This document shows, piece by piece, positions 13,887 to 14,411 of a stretch of 14,411 nucleotides of DNA. This DNA is from Pseudomonadota bacterium. GTDB lineage: Bacteria; Bdellovibrionota_C; UBA2361; OMIW01. The notes beneath the pieces are model-generated. The model saw only the letters and a program-made list of their open reading frames with translations. It made no database searches and was not told the origin of the DNA. Positions within the stretch are counted from its first letter, which is position 1. Every line of letters starts with the position of its first letter. The DNA is taken from NCBI GenBank assembly GCA_900299205.1, contig OMIW01000071.1, forward strand, positions 1-14,411. The letters are read 5' to 3'. Position numbers and translations under genes: made by a program.

Positions 13887-14411
13887 ATGAGTTTTCATGT
13901 TATTTTAGTGAATCCGGAGGAGAGTCTAAACATCGGCTCAGTTGCCCGAGCGATGAAAAACCTCTCGTTTTCGGGGCTTCGGCTCGTTTCTCCCCAGAAT
14001 TTTTCACGAGAACGGGCCAGCATAACGGCATGTCATGCGGTCGATGTTCTTGATGCGGTGTCTGTTTACCCTGGATTGGCCGATGCGATAGCCGATCTTC
14101 ACCACGTCGTCGGTTTTTCCGCGAGGGATGGTGAGAACCGACCGGTTCCACTCTCCCTTTCCGAATGGGCATTGAGGATCTCAGACCGGGCGGAAGAACA
14201 GAGGATCGGCCTCGTTTTTGGGCCCGAATCAACGGGTCTTCATCTCGCTGACGTGGTTCTCTGTCATCGACTTGTTGTAATTCCGGCGAATCCTGCCTAT
14301 TCCTCTTTCAACTTATCCCATGCGGTTCTCCTTGTATTGTATGAGTTGCATCGCTCAGGACTGGGTCAGGGGGTTGAGGTATCGGCGAGGAACAGTGACG
14401 CTGCTGAGCGA
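13887..14411 (+). CDS. trmJ: TrmJ-type SPOUT RNA methyltransferase, cut by window edge
   Basis: The first 175 residues of a SpoU/TrmH-family methyltransferase lie here, and the 3' end is beyond the window. The enzyme class uses S-adenosylmethionine to 2'-O-methylate RNA ribose, and TrmJ modifies tRNA position 32. The trefoil-knot motifs are all present: LVNPEESLNIGSVARAMKN (7-25), GLVFGPESTGL (108-118) and VIPANPAYSSFNLSHAV (131-147), which carries the conserved Asn of motif 3. The NIGSVARAMKN motif with an LVNP start is typical of the TIGR00050/TrmJ group rather than TrmH or RlmB, though the LasT-type subgroup cannot be excluded. ATG 13887 follows AAAAGGGAGAT, a strong but close ribosome binding site. 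It is divergent from the 505-residue protein gene. Confidence 0.9.
   Translation, partial: MSFHVILVNPEESLNIGSVARAMKNLSFSGLRLVSPQNFSRERASITACHAVDVLDAVSVYPGLADAIADLHHVVGFSARDGENRPVPLSLSEWALRISDRAEEQRIGLVFGPESTGLHLADVVLCHRLVVIPANPAYSSFNLSHAVLLVLYELHRSGLGQGVEVSARNSDAAER

Overview
The window reads as chromosomal DNA of a Gram-negative bacterium of moderate GC content. The evidence for an outer membrane is two lipoprotein signal peptides, a short alanine-zipper lipoprotein of the OprI/Lpp type ending in lysine, and two L,D-transpeptidases of classes linked to Lpp-peptidoglycan attachment and turnover. That lipoprotein type is best known from gammaproteobacteria, but nothing here fixes genus or class, and a deeper proteobacterial or former 'delta' lineage is equally possible. 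No rRNA, tRNA, insertion sequence, CRISPR array or attachment site was seen.

Left part, + strand (1-4954): a divergent DUF2726-like (PD-(D/E)XK fold) small protein overlaps by 4 bases a three-helix membrane protein of unknown role. Then come purC (purine biosynthesis), a polytopic membrane protein of the GT-C-like 'DPDLWWHL' type, and a lipoprotein L,D-transpeptidase with a WTxGCIAL active site. Spacings are short, so these may be one transcription unit.

Middle (4955-8687): a strong candidate promoter and a structured leader of about 140 bases precede the OprI/Lpp-like gene, which ends in a clear intrinsic terminator. Facing it on the - strand is a LysM/ErfK-type L,D-transpeptidase with an unusual disordered C-terminal tail of about 190 residues. 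The lipoprotein is thus bracketed by two different L,D-transpeptidase classes, one resembling enzymes that attach Lpp to peptidoglycan and one nearer the YafK/DpaA group, whose E. coli member detaches it. A Lon-N-domain protein follows, then about 530 bases with no confident gene.

Right part, - strand (8688-13722): read 5' to 3', a 505-residue protein of no recognised family is followed after 2 bases by a HigA-like HTH protein with a long helical C-terminal region. Then come an NfeD protein, a short SPFH protein and a full-length SPFH/paraslipin. SPFH and NfeD proteins commonly act together at the membrane. The short SPFH frame stops just after the SPFH domain, but an in-frame U UUA AAA slip site would join it to a 35-residue tail in the -1 frame. 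The first two genes are the best candidate here for an undescribed gene pair.

Far right (13887-14411, + strand): the N-terminal 175 residues of a TrmJ-type SPOUT tRNA/rRNA methyltransferase, cut by the window edge.
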